Program-made: the position numbers and the translations under genes
In this document: positions 38,339-46,491 of the stretch, piece by piece
How positions within the stretch are numbered: the stretch's first letter is position 1
How the letters are laid out: each line of letters begins with the position of its first letter
From: Xanthobacteraceae bacterium 501b
Lineage (GTDB): Bacteria; Pseudomonadota; Alphaproteobacteria; Rhizobiales; Xanthobacteraceae
Length of the DNA stretch: 64,000 nucleotides
Direction: 5' to 3'
Assembly: GCA_000378025.1 (NCBI GenBank)
Contig: KB899087.1
Location: forward strand, 3,410,001 to 3,474,000
Notes under the pieces: generated by a model
Database searches by the model: none
The model's input: only the letters and a program-made list of their open reading frames with translations
Told to the model about the DNA's origin: nothing

Positions 38339-39337
38339 ATGGCCGAGCCGTTCAAAAACCTTGGCTGGGACGATTTCCGGCTGATCAAGGCGGTGGCCGA
38401 TGCGCGCGGCCTGCCGGCGGCCGCCATGGCGATGAATGTCAACCATTCCACCGTGTTCCGCCGGCTCAAGCAGATCGAGGACCAGCTCGGCACGCTGCTG
38501 TTCGAGCGCCACCGCACCGGCTACGCCCTCACTCCCGCCGGCGAGGAGATGGTCGCGCTGGCGAACCGGCTGGACGAGGAGATCACCGCCGTCGGCCGCA
38601 AGCTGGCCGGACGGGAGCCGGCTCCCTCGGGTGAGCTGCGGGTGACGACCCCGGATTCGCTGCTCATTCACCTGCTTATGCCGATGCTCGCTACCTTCCG
38701 CGAGCGCTACCCGGAAGTGCGGCTCGACATCGTTCTCAGCAACCAGCCGCTGAACCTGTCCAAGCGCGACGCCGATGTCGCCATCCGCGCCACCGACAAT
38801 CCCCCTGAGAACCTGGTCGGCCGGCGCGTCGCCCGCATCGCCTGGGCGCTGTATGGGCGCGCCGTGGATTTCCCGGAGCCGCGCGCCGTGACGCCGCAGC
38901 AATTGGAGGCCCGCAACTGGGTGTCGCTGGGCGACAGCCTCGGCTCCCTGAAGACAGTCAAATTTGTTCAGGAAAACGTCGCCGCCGACAAGGTCGCGTA
39001 CAAGATCAACAGCGTGCTCGGCATCGCCGAGGCCGTGGAGGCGGGCATCGGCATCGGCCACCTGCCGTGCCTGATTGGCGATGCGCGCCCCTCGCTGGTG
39101 CGGCTCGGGCCGCCCAATAATGATTATGCCGCCGATTTGTGGCTGCTCACCCATCCGGACCTGCGCCATTCGCCGCGCGTGCGGGCCTTTCTCGACTTTC
39201 TCGCCGGCGAGATCGCCCGGCACCGGCGCTTCATCGAGGGGCAGATCGAGCTTCCCGATGAGAGCGGATCGGACAAGGGTGTGGCGGAAAAGGGGACGGA
39301 GGAAAAGCCTGGACCAAGCCCCGAGGCTACGGCTTGA
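38339..39337 (+). CDS. LysR-family transcriptional regulator
   Basis: A 332-residue LysR protein. The winged HTH is at residues about 12-65 (WDDFRLIKAVADARGLPAAA then NHSTVFRRLKQIEDQLG). The effector domain begins near GELRVTTPDSLLIHLL. It is divergent from the dioxygenase-hydrolase pair and probably senses an aromatic or quinone compound (inference). The C-terminal tail is long and charged, and its last 11 bases overlap the convergent OhrR-like gene. Confidence 0.92.
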   Translation: MAEPFKNLGWDDFRLIKAVADARGLPAAAMAMNVNHSTVFRRLKQIEDQLGTLLFERHRTGYALTPAGEEMVALANRLDEEITAVGRKLAGREPAPSGELRVTTPDSLLIHLLMPMLATFRERYPEVRLDIVLSNQPLNLSKRDADVAIRATDNPPENLVGRRVARIAWALYGRAVDFPEPRAVTPQQLEARNWVSLGDSLGSLKTVKFVQENVAADKVAYKINSVLGIAEAVEAGIGIGHLPCLIGDARPSLVRLGPPNNDYAADLWLLTHPDLRHSPRVRAFLDFLAGEIARHRRFIEGQIELPDESGSDKGVAEKGTEEKPGPSPEATA

Positions 39338-39776
39338 GGCGCGCCAGAAGCCGGTCGCGCAGCCGGCTGAGATCGTCGGTCAGTTCGCGCAGCTCCTGCG
39401 AATCATGGTCGAGGCACACGCCCATCTCGGTGGGAACCCGCTGCGCCTCGCAGCGCAGCGCCCGGCCCTTGTCGGTGAGATAAACCCGCACCTGCCGCTC
39501 ATCGGCCGCGTCGCGCACCCGGCGCACCAGCCCGGCGACTTCCAGCCGCTTGAGCAGGGGGGTCAGCGTGTTGGTCTCCAGAAGCACCCGATCGCCGATC
39601 TGGCCGACGGTCAAGCCTTCCTCGGACCACAACGTCACCATGGCGATATATTGCGGATAGGTCAGCCCCAGCCGGTCCAGCATCGGCTTGTAGACGCGGT
39701 TGAAGGCGTGGTTGGCCGAATAGACCGCGAAGCAGAGAAAATCCTTGAGCTTGAGCGTGTCGTCGGTGCTGGACAT
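39327..39776 (-). CDS. OhrR-like MarR-family regulator
   Basis: A 149-residue MarR repressor. The N-terminus LKDFLCFAVYSANHAFNRVY has the redox-sensing Cys (residue 15) and following aromatic residues of OhrR, the organic-peroxide sensor. The winged-helix segment is LTVGQIGDRVLLETNTLTPL followed by LVRRVRDAADERQVRV. No ohr peroxidase gene lies next to it, so its target is elsewhere or is the neighbouring dioxygenase unit. Start 39776 was chosen by the usual family length. Confidence 0.9.
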   Translation of the reverse strand: MSSTDDTLKLKDFLCFAVYSANHAFNRVYKPMLDRLGLTYPQYIAMVTLWSEEGLTVGQIGDRVLLETNTLTPLLKRLEVAGLVRRVRDAADERQVRVYLTDKGRALRCEAQRVPTEMGVCLDHDSQELRELTDDLSRLRDRLLARLKP

Positions 39777-39948
39777 ATTGAAACCATGCGTGCCTTTAGC
39801 CAGCACCGTGCGCCCGGCCGGCACCGCCGACAAGCGGGTTTTTGCGTAACGCCGGCCCATTTAACGGGTCGGCTGGGCCGGCCGGTTTGAAGATGGCGCC
39901 GGGGTCCTCTATAGCAGGCGCAGACGTCATGCGGGCGATGAGGTGCTT

Positions 39949-40971
39949 ATGTCGGGTGGAGTTGCGACGACCAGGCCGGGCGGCCTGAGCGAGGCGCCCT
40001 CGATCGCCGATCTGAGCCCGACCGGCCGACGCTCGGCGCGGCTGCGGCTTCGCGCAGCCTGGATGTACTATGTCGAGGGCATGACTCAGAGCGCCATCGC
40101 CGAGGCGCTGGACATCGGCCGCGTCACCGTGGTCCGCCTGCTCGCCGATGCCCGCCAGCTCAACGAGGTGAAAATCTCGCTCTCGCGCGAGATCGCCGAA
40201 CTGCCGCGACTGGAAATGGGGCTGCAGAAGACGTTCGGGCTGCGCGAGGCGGTGGTCGCTCCGGTCTCCGGCCCGTTCGCCGACGCCACCAGCGCAATCG
40301 GCGCGGCCACCGGGCTGTTCATCTCCGACCTCATCCGCTCCGACATGAAGATCGGCTTCGGCTGGGGTCGCACGCTGATGCGGGCGCTCGGCTTCATCGA
40401 CGAGAAGACGGTGACGAACCTCTCCGTCATCTCGCTGCTAGGCGGCATCACCAAGGCCAAGCAGTACAACCCCTCCGAATTCGCCTGGCAGCTTTCCAGG
40501 CTATTCCAGGCTGATTGTCATCTGATCGCCGCCCCCGCCATCGTCGACAGCGTCGAGACAAAGCAGGCGCTGATCGAGCGCTGCGGCCTTGGCACGGTTT
40601 ACGCCCTCGCCCGCGAGATGGACGCGGTGGTGCTGAGCGTCGGCGAGATGGAATCGGAAAGCACCTCGCTGCGCTTCGGCTTCTTCTCCGATGCCGACTG
40701 GGCCTCGCTGATCGCCGCTGGCGCAGTGGGCGACGTCGTCTACAACTTCATCGACATTGAGGGCCGCCCGGTCGACCATCCGATCAACTCCCGCGTCATG
40801 TCGATCCCGATCGAGACGCTGCAGGCCACCCCCGAGCGCATTCTCACCTCCGGCGGGCCGGGCAAGGCCAGGGCCGCGCTTGCCGCACTGCGCATGCTGC
40901 GCCCCACCGTCTTCATTACCGATGAGATCACCGCCGCCGCGGTACTGGAAGAGGCCGGCGCCACTTACTGA
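39949..40971 (+). CDS. SorC/DeoR-type sugar-binding transcriptional regulator
   Basis: A 340-residue SorC-family regulator. A HTH at about residues 25-75 (YYVEGMTQSAIAEALDIGRV) is followed by a sugar-isomerase-like effector domain (MKIGFGWGRTLMRAL, then TDEITAAAVLEEAG at the end). Members such as EryD respond to phosphorylated sugars or polyols. It precedes a SAF-domain dehydrogenase by 119 bp on the same strand. The ATG at 39949 was preferred to a GTG at 39943. Confidence 0.9.
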   Translation: MSGGVATTRPGGLSEAPSIADLSPTGRRSARLRLRAAWMYYVEGMTQSAIAEALDIGRVTVVRLLADARQLNEVKISLSREIAELPRLEMGLQKTFGLREAVVAPVSGPFADATSAIGAATGLFISDLIRSDMKIGFGWGRTLMRALGFIDEKTVTNLSVISLLGGITKAKQYNPSEFAWQLSRLFQADCHLIAAPAIVDSVETKQALIERCGLGTVYALAREMDAVVLSVGEMESESTSLRFGFFSDADWASLIAAGAVGDVVYNFIDIEGRPVDHPINSRVMSIPIETLQATPERILTSGGPGKARAALAALRMLRPTVFITDEITAAAVLEEAGATY

Positions 40972-41090
40972 ACGCGGAAGCGCGGGATGCAGGCGTGCGC
41001 GCTCTTTGCCTCGGAACAAATGTCGAGTACCGAAGAACAATGACGCATGCGCCGAAAGGCGTAGGCGCGCCTCAGGGAAGGGTTGGGCGT

Positions 41091-42440
41091 ATGCTCGGTG
41101 CAACTATGCTCGGTGCAAGCGGGATCGCGCGGACGGGTATCGCCGCCGAACTGGAACAGTGGACCGCCAAGCACGGGCCGGTAACGATCGGCCTCGCTGG
41201 CGCCGGCCAGATGGGCACAGACCTCATCGTGCAGGCGGCCCTCATGCCGGGCGTCCGCATCGGCGCGGTGACGGAGTTGAACGCCCAGGCCGCCATCGAC
41301 GCCGCGCTGATGGCCGGCCACCGGCGCGAGGACATCGTCAGCGCCTCGAACACGCCCGCCATCGACCGCGCCATTGAGGCCGGCCATTTCGTCATCACCG
41401 ACGACTACCGCGCCATGTGCGCCTCCGGCCATATCGACGTGGTGATCGACGCCACCGGCAGCCCCAATATCGGTACGCTGGTGTCGTTGGAAGCGATCCG
41501 CAACGGCAAGCATGTGGTGCTGCTAAGCGTGGAGGCCGACATCACCATCGGCCGCTATCTCAAGCAGGAAGCGCGGGCCGCAGGTGTCGTTCTCACTGGG
41601 GCGGCGGGCGATGAGCCGGCCGCCACCATCGAGCTGATCGGCTTCGCCCAGGCGCTGGGTTTCGAGATCGTTTGCGCCGGCAAGGCCAAGAACAACGCCT
41701 TCAAGCCGGACGCCATCCCCGATGAGTTCGAGGCGGAGGCCAAGGCGCGCAAGATGAATCCGCGCATGCTGGTCGAGTTCGTCGACGGCTCCAAGACCAT
41801 GGTGGAGATGACGGCACTGGCCAACGCCACCGGCTTGGTGCCCGATGTGCCAGGCATGCACGGGCCTCACGCCGACCGCGACGTGCTGGCGCAGGTGCTC
41901 TGCACTAAGGAGGATGGCGGCATCCTCTCGCGCTCCGGCGTGGTGGACTTCACCCTCGGCAAGGGCGTGGCGCCCGGCGTGTTCTGCATCGTCAAGCCCC
42001 GCCATGACCGGGTGAGCGAGCGCATGGCCGACCTCAAGGTCGGCCCCGGCCCCTGCTTCGCGCTGATCCGCCCGTTCCACCTCACCAGCCTCGAAGTGCC
42101 GCTCTCGGCCGTTCGGGCGGTGATGCACGGCACCCGCGACATGGAGGTGCTGGATCATCCTGTCGCCGAATGCACGGCGGTGGCCAAGCGCGACCTTCAG
42201 CCTGGCGCTCTGCTCGGCCGGATTGGCGAATATGATTATCGCGGCTACACGATGAGTTGGCGCGATGCCCGCGACAGCTTCGCTTTGCCGCTGGGGCTTG
42301 CCGAGCGCGCCCGGGTGCTGAAGCCGGTCAAGGCCGGCGAGCGGCTGACCTATGACAATTGCCTGCCGGACGAACAGCTCATCGTCACCCAGATCCGCCG
42401 ACGCCTTGACCAGGCCGACGCGCAATTCCTGGCGGCGTAG
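41091..42440 (+). CDS. NAD(P)-dependent dehydrogenase with C-terminal SAF domain (COG4091 type)
   Basis: A 449-residue protein with a homoserine-dehydrogenase-like Rossmann domain (TIGLAGAGQMGTDLIVQA, then DVVIDATGSPNIG) and a C-terminal SAF domain (from about residue 350, AKRDLQPGALLGRIG). This family, often mislabelled as FlgA-related or homoserine dehydrogenase, acts on sugar acid or tetrose-like substrates in several catabolic loci. The substrate here is unknown. The ATG at 41091 follows AGGGAAGGG with 8-base spacing; an in-frame ATG at 41040 is an alternative. With the SorC gene it forms a regulator-enzyme pair without transporter or kinase. Confidence 0.88.
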   Translation: MLGATMLGASGIARTGIAAELEQWTAKHGPVTIGLAGAGQMGTDLIVQAALMPGVRIGAVTELNAQAAIDAALMAGHRREDIVSASNTPAIDRAIEAGHFVITDDYRAMCASGHIDVVIDATGSPNIGTLVSLEAIRNGKHVVLLSVEADITIGRYLKQEARAAGVVLTGAAGDEPAATIELIGFAQALGFEIVCAGKAKNNAFKPDAIPDEFEAEAKARKMNPRMLVEFVDGSKTMVEMTALANATGLVPDVPGMHGPHADRDVLAQVLCTKEDGGILSRSGVVDFTLGKGVAPGVFCIVKPRHDRVSERMADLKVGPGPCFALIRPFHLTSLEVPLSAVRAVMHGTRDMEVLDHPVAECTAVAKRDLQPGALLGRIGEYDYRGYTMSWRDARDSFALPLGLAERARVLKPVKAGERLTYDNCLPDEQLIVTQIRRRLDQADAQFLAA

Positions 42441-42664
42441 CGGGACGTTTCGCAGAACCCACGTCATCCCCGACAGTGGGCAGAACCACGCCGGGCTTGG
42501 CCTCGTGAGAGGCCGGAGAAAGGGTTGCCGGCCGCTGCGTGCTTCGAGGCCGGCCTTTGGCCGGCACCTCAGCATGACGGGGCTTTACGTGCGGTGGCGG
42601 CGCGGGGCCGAACCAGAACGCCGGCATCTCGAGGCGTGAGCGCCGCGTACCGAAGGATGTCCCC
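42441..42664. other. Intergenic region with palindromic element
   Basis: No gene seen. Most of it is the CGTCAT/ATGACG-ended element listed next. Confidence 0.6.
42462..42579. repeat. Second palindromic intergenic element
   Basis: It starts CGTCATCCCCG and ends GCATGACG, the same terminal CGTCAT/ATGACG as the element at 2463-2566. An internal hairpin, GAGGCCGGCC-ttt-GGCCGGCaCCTC, covers 42546-42570. It looks like a diverged copy of the same repeat family. Confidence 0.5.
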
Positions 42665-42946
42665 TCAGGCGCTGCCGGGAGGGGAGTTGGCAAGGGTGGT
42701 GAAGCGGGCGTCGAGCAGACGTGCCTCAGCCTCGGCCAGCGCCTCGGCGAGCTGGCGCACCTGGGCGGGGTCGAGCACCAGCTGCAGCGCGGGCACCGGC
42801 TCGCCGGGCTTGGGCGCCTGTGTGCCGATCTCCAGGCGCAGGCCCACCTTGTCGGTGCCGAACAGCGCGGTGGTGAAGGCCAGCATCGGCCACACCTTCA
42901 GATGCCCCTTGTCGTCCTTCTCCCAATCGTCGAAGCGCTGCGCCAT
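42665..42946 (-). CDS. Conserved small hypothetical protein
   Basis: A 93-residue acidic soluble protein beginning AQRFDDWEKDDKGHLKVWPM, with a central LAFTTALFGTDKVGLRLEIG and a helical C-terminal part (QVRQLAEALAEAEARLLDAR). I do not recognise a named family. Codon use resembles its neighbours. It lies just downstream of dnaE2 on the same strand, 83 bases after its stop, and may be co-transcribed, but a link to mutagenesis is not shown. Confidence 0.75.
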   Translation of the reverse strand: MAQRFDDWEKDDKGHLKVWPMLAFTTALFGTDKVGLRLEIGTQAPKPGEPVPALQLVLDPAQVRQLAEALAEAEARLLDARFTTLANSPPGSA

Positions 42947-43028
42947 GGGTGTCTCCTTCGTGCGTGTTGCACCCGTCTAGCATTGATCGCACCCGACATG
43001 ACAGGTCATGCGCTCCCTTCCCGGCCGT

Positions 43029-46000
43029 TCAATGGAAGTCGCGCGACTTCGGTAGCACCCGCACCTGGCGGGGATGGCCCTGACCGGAACGGCGGCCAGC
43101 GAGGAGGTGTCCTTCCCGCGAAGGCGCCCCCTTCTCGCCTCCGCCACGCACCCGTTCGTCCAGTCCGGGATCGGTCTGTGGCGATGGCATATGGCGCGGG
43201 TCCTCGAACAGGCGGGCGAGCTCGCCGGTGCGGTCGAACACCCGCTCGCCCATCACATGCACCACCCCTTCCTTGCTCTTCTGCACCCGCCCCTCGACCA
43301 CAACGAGCCGCGCGCCCATCACCTCCGCCCGGTAGCGCTCGAACTGACGGGCCCAGAGCAGCACGTTGACGATGCCGGTCTCGTCTTCCAGCGTCATGAA
43401 GATGGCGTTGCCCTTGCCCGGCCGCTGGCGCACCAGCACCACGCCCGCCGCGCGCACCAGGGTTCCATCACGCGCGGCTGCCACCTCGGTGCTGGAGGCC
43501 ACGCCCTCCGCGGCAAACACCTCCCGCAGCATGCCCATGGGGTGGCCCTTCAGCGACAGGCGCGTGGTCTGGTAATCGACGGCGATCTGCTCGGGCAGCG
43601 GCATGAGCGGCAGATGCGCGTCCTCATCGGTGCCGAGCTCGCGCGCCTCGACCACCGCGAACAGCGGCAGCGGCGCATCGTCCGGCAGCCGGTGCATGGC
43701 CCAGGCGGCCTCGCGCCGGTCGAGCCCCATGGAGCGGCAGGCATCGGCATCCGCCAGCTTGGCGAGCGCCGCCGCCGGTAGGCGTGAGCGATGGGCGAGC
43801 GTCTCGACGTCGTGCAGGAAGCCTCGCCCCCGCGCCGCCACCAGCTGCGTGCTCCACTCGTCCTTGAAGCCATCAAGCTGGCGCAAGCCGAGCCGCAAGG
43901 CCAGCGGCACGCCCGGCGCGTCACGCTCCAGCGTGTTGTCGTGGAAGCTGTAATTCACATCCGGCCCGCGGATTTCGACCCCGTGCTCGCGGGCGTCGCG
44001 CACGATCTGCGCCGGTGCGTAGAAGCCCATGGGCTGGGCGTTCAGCAGTGCCGCCGCGAAGATTGCGGGATAGCGGCATTTCAGGAAGGCGGAGATATAG
44101 ACCAGCTTGGCGAAGGAGGCGGCGTGGCTTTCCGGGAAGCCATATTCGCCGAAGCCCTTGATCTGCTCGAAGCAGCGCGCGGCGAAAGCGGGATCGTAGC
44201 CGCGCGCGCTCATGCGCTCGACCAGCAGCTTCTGGAAGGTGCCGATAGTGCCGTTATGGCGGAACGTCGCCATGGCGCGCCGCAGATGGTTGGCCTCCTC
44301 CGACGTGAACTCGGCCGCGACCATGGCGAGCTTCATCGCCTGTTCCTGGAACAGCGGCACGCCGAGCGTGCGCGAGAGTACCTCGCGCAGTTCGTCGGGC
44401 CGGTGCGGCGGGGCCGGCGAGGGATAATCCTCTTTCTCCAGCCCGTCCCGCCGGCGCAGATAGGGATGCACCATGTCGCCCTGGATCGGCCCGGGCCGGA
44501 CAATGGCGACCTGGATGACAAGATCGTAGAGTTCCCGTGGCTTCAGCCGAGGCAGCATGTTGATCTGCGCCCGGCTCTCCACCTGGAACACACCGATGGA
44601 ATCGCCCCTGCACAGCATGTCGTAGACATCCGACTGCTCACGCGGCACCTCGGCAAGGCCCCAGTCGGTTTCCTCATGTGCACGCAGCAGGTCGAGCGAC
44701 TTGCGGATGCACGTGAGCATGCCGAGCGCCAGCACATCGACCTTCAGCAGGCCGAGCGTGTCGATGTCGTCCTTGTCCCACTCGATGAAGGTGCGGTCCT
44801 TCATCGCCGCATTGCCGATGGGCACCGTCTCGTCGAGCCGGTTCTGGGTCAGCACGAAGCCCCCGACATGCTGGGAGAGGTGGCGGGGAAAGCCGAGCAG
44901 GCGCGTGGCAAGGCCGATCGCCCGCTCCACCAGCGGATTCGACGGGTCGAGCCCGGCCTCACGCGCCTGGCGTTGGTCAATCTCCTTACCCCAGCTGCCC
45001 CACACCGTGCCGGCAAGGCGGGCGGTGATGTCCTCGGTGAGGCCGAGCGCCTTACCGACATCGCGGATGGCACTCCTCGGACGATAGGAAATGACCGTGG
45101 CGACAATGCCGGCGCGGTGGCGGCCATAGCGGTCATAGATGTACTGAATCACCTCCTCGCGCCGTTCATGCTCAAAATCAACGTCGATGTCAGGCGGCTC
45201 GCCTCGATCCTTGGAGAGGAAGCGGGAGAACAGCAGACTACTGCTCGCCGGGTCCACGGCCGTGATGCCGAGAACGTAGCAGACGGCGGAATTGGCTGCC
45301 GAGCCGCGCCCCTGGCACAGAATGCGCTTCTTCTCGGCGAATTCGACAATGTCGCGGATGGTGAGGAAGTAAGAGGCATAGTTGAGCTCGCCTATGAGGC
45401 CGAGTTCCTCCCTCAGTTGGTTCACGACCTTCTCCGAGGCGCCCTCCGGATAGCGGACGACGACCCGCTGCCAGGTCAGTTCCTCCAGCCGGCTCTGCGG
45501 CGTATGACCGGGCGGCACCGGCTCCTCCGGATATTCATATTTCAGCTGGCCCAGCGAGAAATCGAGGCGGGCAAGGAAGTTGCGCGTTTCCTCCACCGCT
45601 TCGGGGGCGTCGCGGAACAGGCGCGCCATCTCCGCCGGGGCTTTGAGGTGCCGCTCAGCATTGGCCTCCAGAAGCCGCCCGGCGGCGTCAATGGTGACAC
45701 CTTCACGGATGCAGGTGAGCACATCTTGCAAATCGCGCTCCTCAGGATGGTGAAACAGCACATCGTTGGTGGCGAGAATGGGTACGCCGGCTTGCGCGGC
45801 CAGCGTCTTAAGCGCCGCCAGCCGGCGGCGGTCGTTCCCTCGGCGCGCCATGGTGGCACCGAGCCAGACCGAGCCGGGCGCCGCCTCGTCGAGCGCCCCT
45901 AACGCCTGGGTGACGCCAGACAAATCCTTTGCCGGCAAATGTCTCGGCGGCATGAGGATGAGGGAGAGGCCGCGCGCATCGGCGAGCAGGTCACCGAGCC

Positions 46001-46484
46001 TGAGGATGCACGCCCCCTTGCCGCCGCGCAGATTGCCTGTCGTAAGCAGGCGGCAGAGCCGACCCCAACCGTCACGGTCCTGCGCATGGGCGACGATATC
46101 CGGCGTGCCGTCAGCAAAGACAAACCGCGCGCCCACCGCCAGGGTGAAGGGCGGCAGTTCCGGGCCAAGGCCGGCATCGGCCGCCGCCTCCGCCCATAGG
46201 CGAAGGAGACGGCTGGCCTCGTCTTCCTCTCCCTCGCGGGACTGTTTCCTCTCCTCTTTCGGTATTTTCCAGAACCCGGCAAAACGTTTCTTGATGTCCC
46301 TCAGCGCCGCATAGGCCCGCACCACGCCGGCCACGCTGTTGCGGTCGGCTATGCCGAGGCCGGCATGGCCGAGCAGCAGCGATTGCAGCACCAGCGTTTC
46401 CGCTGCCGAGGCACCGCGCAGGAAGGAGAAATTCGACGCGGCAACGAGTTCCGCGAAGAAGGGCGCGGGCGTGGATGGGGTCAT
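43029..46484 (-). CDS. dnaE2: Error-prone DNA polymerase DnaE2/ImuC
   Basis: A 1151-residue C-family polymerase used in SOS mutagenesis. It has an N-terminal PHP domain (AELVAASNFSFLRGASAAET), the catalytic region DIDVDFEHERREEVIQYI, the finger-thumb segments and a C-terminal OB-fold ending HPRQVRVLPKSRDFH, characteristic of DnaE2. The start at 46484 follows GAGGCTGCA. It lies 7 bases after imuB and forms the imuA-imuB-dnaE2 cassette with its LexA box. Confidence 0.97.
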   Translation of the reverse strand: MTPSTPAPFFAELVAASNFSFLRGASAAETLVLQSLLLGHAGLGIADRNSVAGVVRAYAALRDIKKRFAGFWKIPKEERKQSREGEEDEASRLLRLWAEAAADAGLGPELPPFTLAVGARFVFADGTPDIVAHAQDRDGWGRLCRLLTTGNLRGGKGACILRLGDLLADARGLSLILMPPRHLPAKDLSGVTQALGALDEAAPGSVWLGATMARRGNDRRRLAALKTLAAQAGVPILATNDVLFHHPEERDLQDVLTCIREGVTIDAAGRLLEANAERHLKAPAEMARLFRDAPEAVEETRNFLARLDFSLGQLKYEYPEEPVPPGHTPQSRLEELTWQRVVVRYPEGASEKVVNQLREELGLIGELNYASYFLTIRDIVEFAEKKRILCQGRGSAANSAVCYVLGITAVDPASSSLLFSRFLSKDRGEPPDIDVDFEHERREEVIQYIYDRYGRHRAGIVATVISYRPRSAIRDVGKALGLTEDITARLAGTVWGSWGKEIDQRQAREAGLDPSNPLVERAIGLATRLLGFPRHLSQHVGGFVLTQNRLDETVPIGNAAMKDRTFIEWDKDDIDTLGLLKVDVLALGMLTCIRKSLDLLRAHEETDWGLAEVPREQSDVYDMLCRGDSIGVFQVESRAQINMLPRLKPRELYDLVIQVAIVRPGPIQGDMVHPYLRRRDGLEKEDYPSPAPPHRPDELREVLSRTLGVPLFQEQAMKLAMVAAEFTSEEANHLRRAMATFRHNGTIGTFQKLLVERMSARGYDPAFAARCFEQIKGFGEYGFPESHAASFAKLVYISAFLKCRYPAIFAAALLNAQPMGFYAPAQIVRDAREHGVEIRGPDVNYSFHDNTLERDAPGVPLALRLGLRQLDGFKDEWSTQLVAARGRGFLHDVETLAHRSRLPAAALAKLADADACRSMGLDRREAAWAMHRLPDDAPLPLFAVVEARELGTDEDAHLPLMPLPEQIAVDYQTTRLSLKGHPMGMLREVFAAEGVASSTEVAAARDGTLVRAAGVVLVRQRPGKGNAIFMTLEDETGIVNVLLWARQFERYRAEVMGARLVVVEGRVQKSKEGVVHVMGERVFDRTGELARLFEDPRHMPSPQTDPGLDERVRGGGEKGAPSREGHLLAGRRSGQGHPRQVRVLPKSRDFH

Positions 46485-46491
46485 TGCAGCC

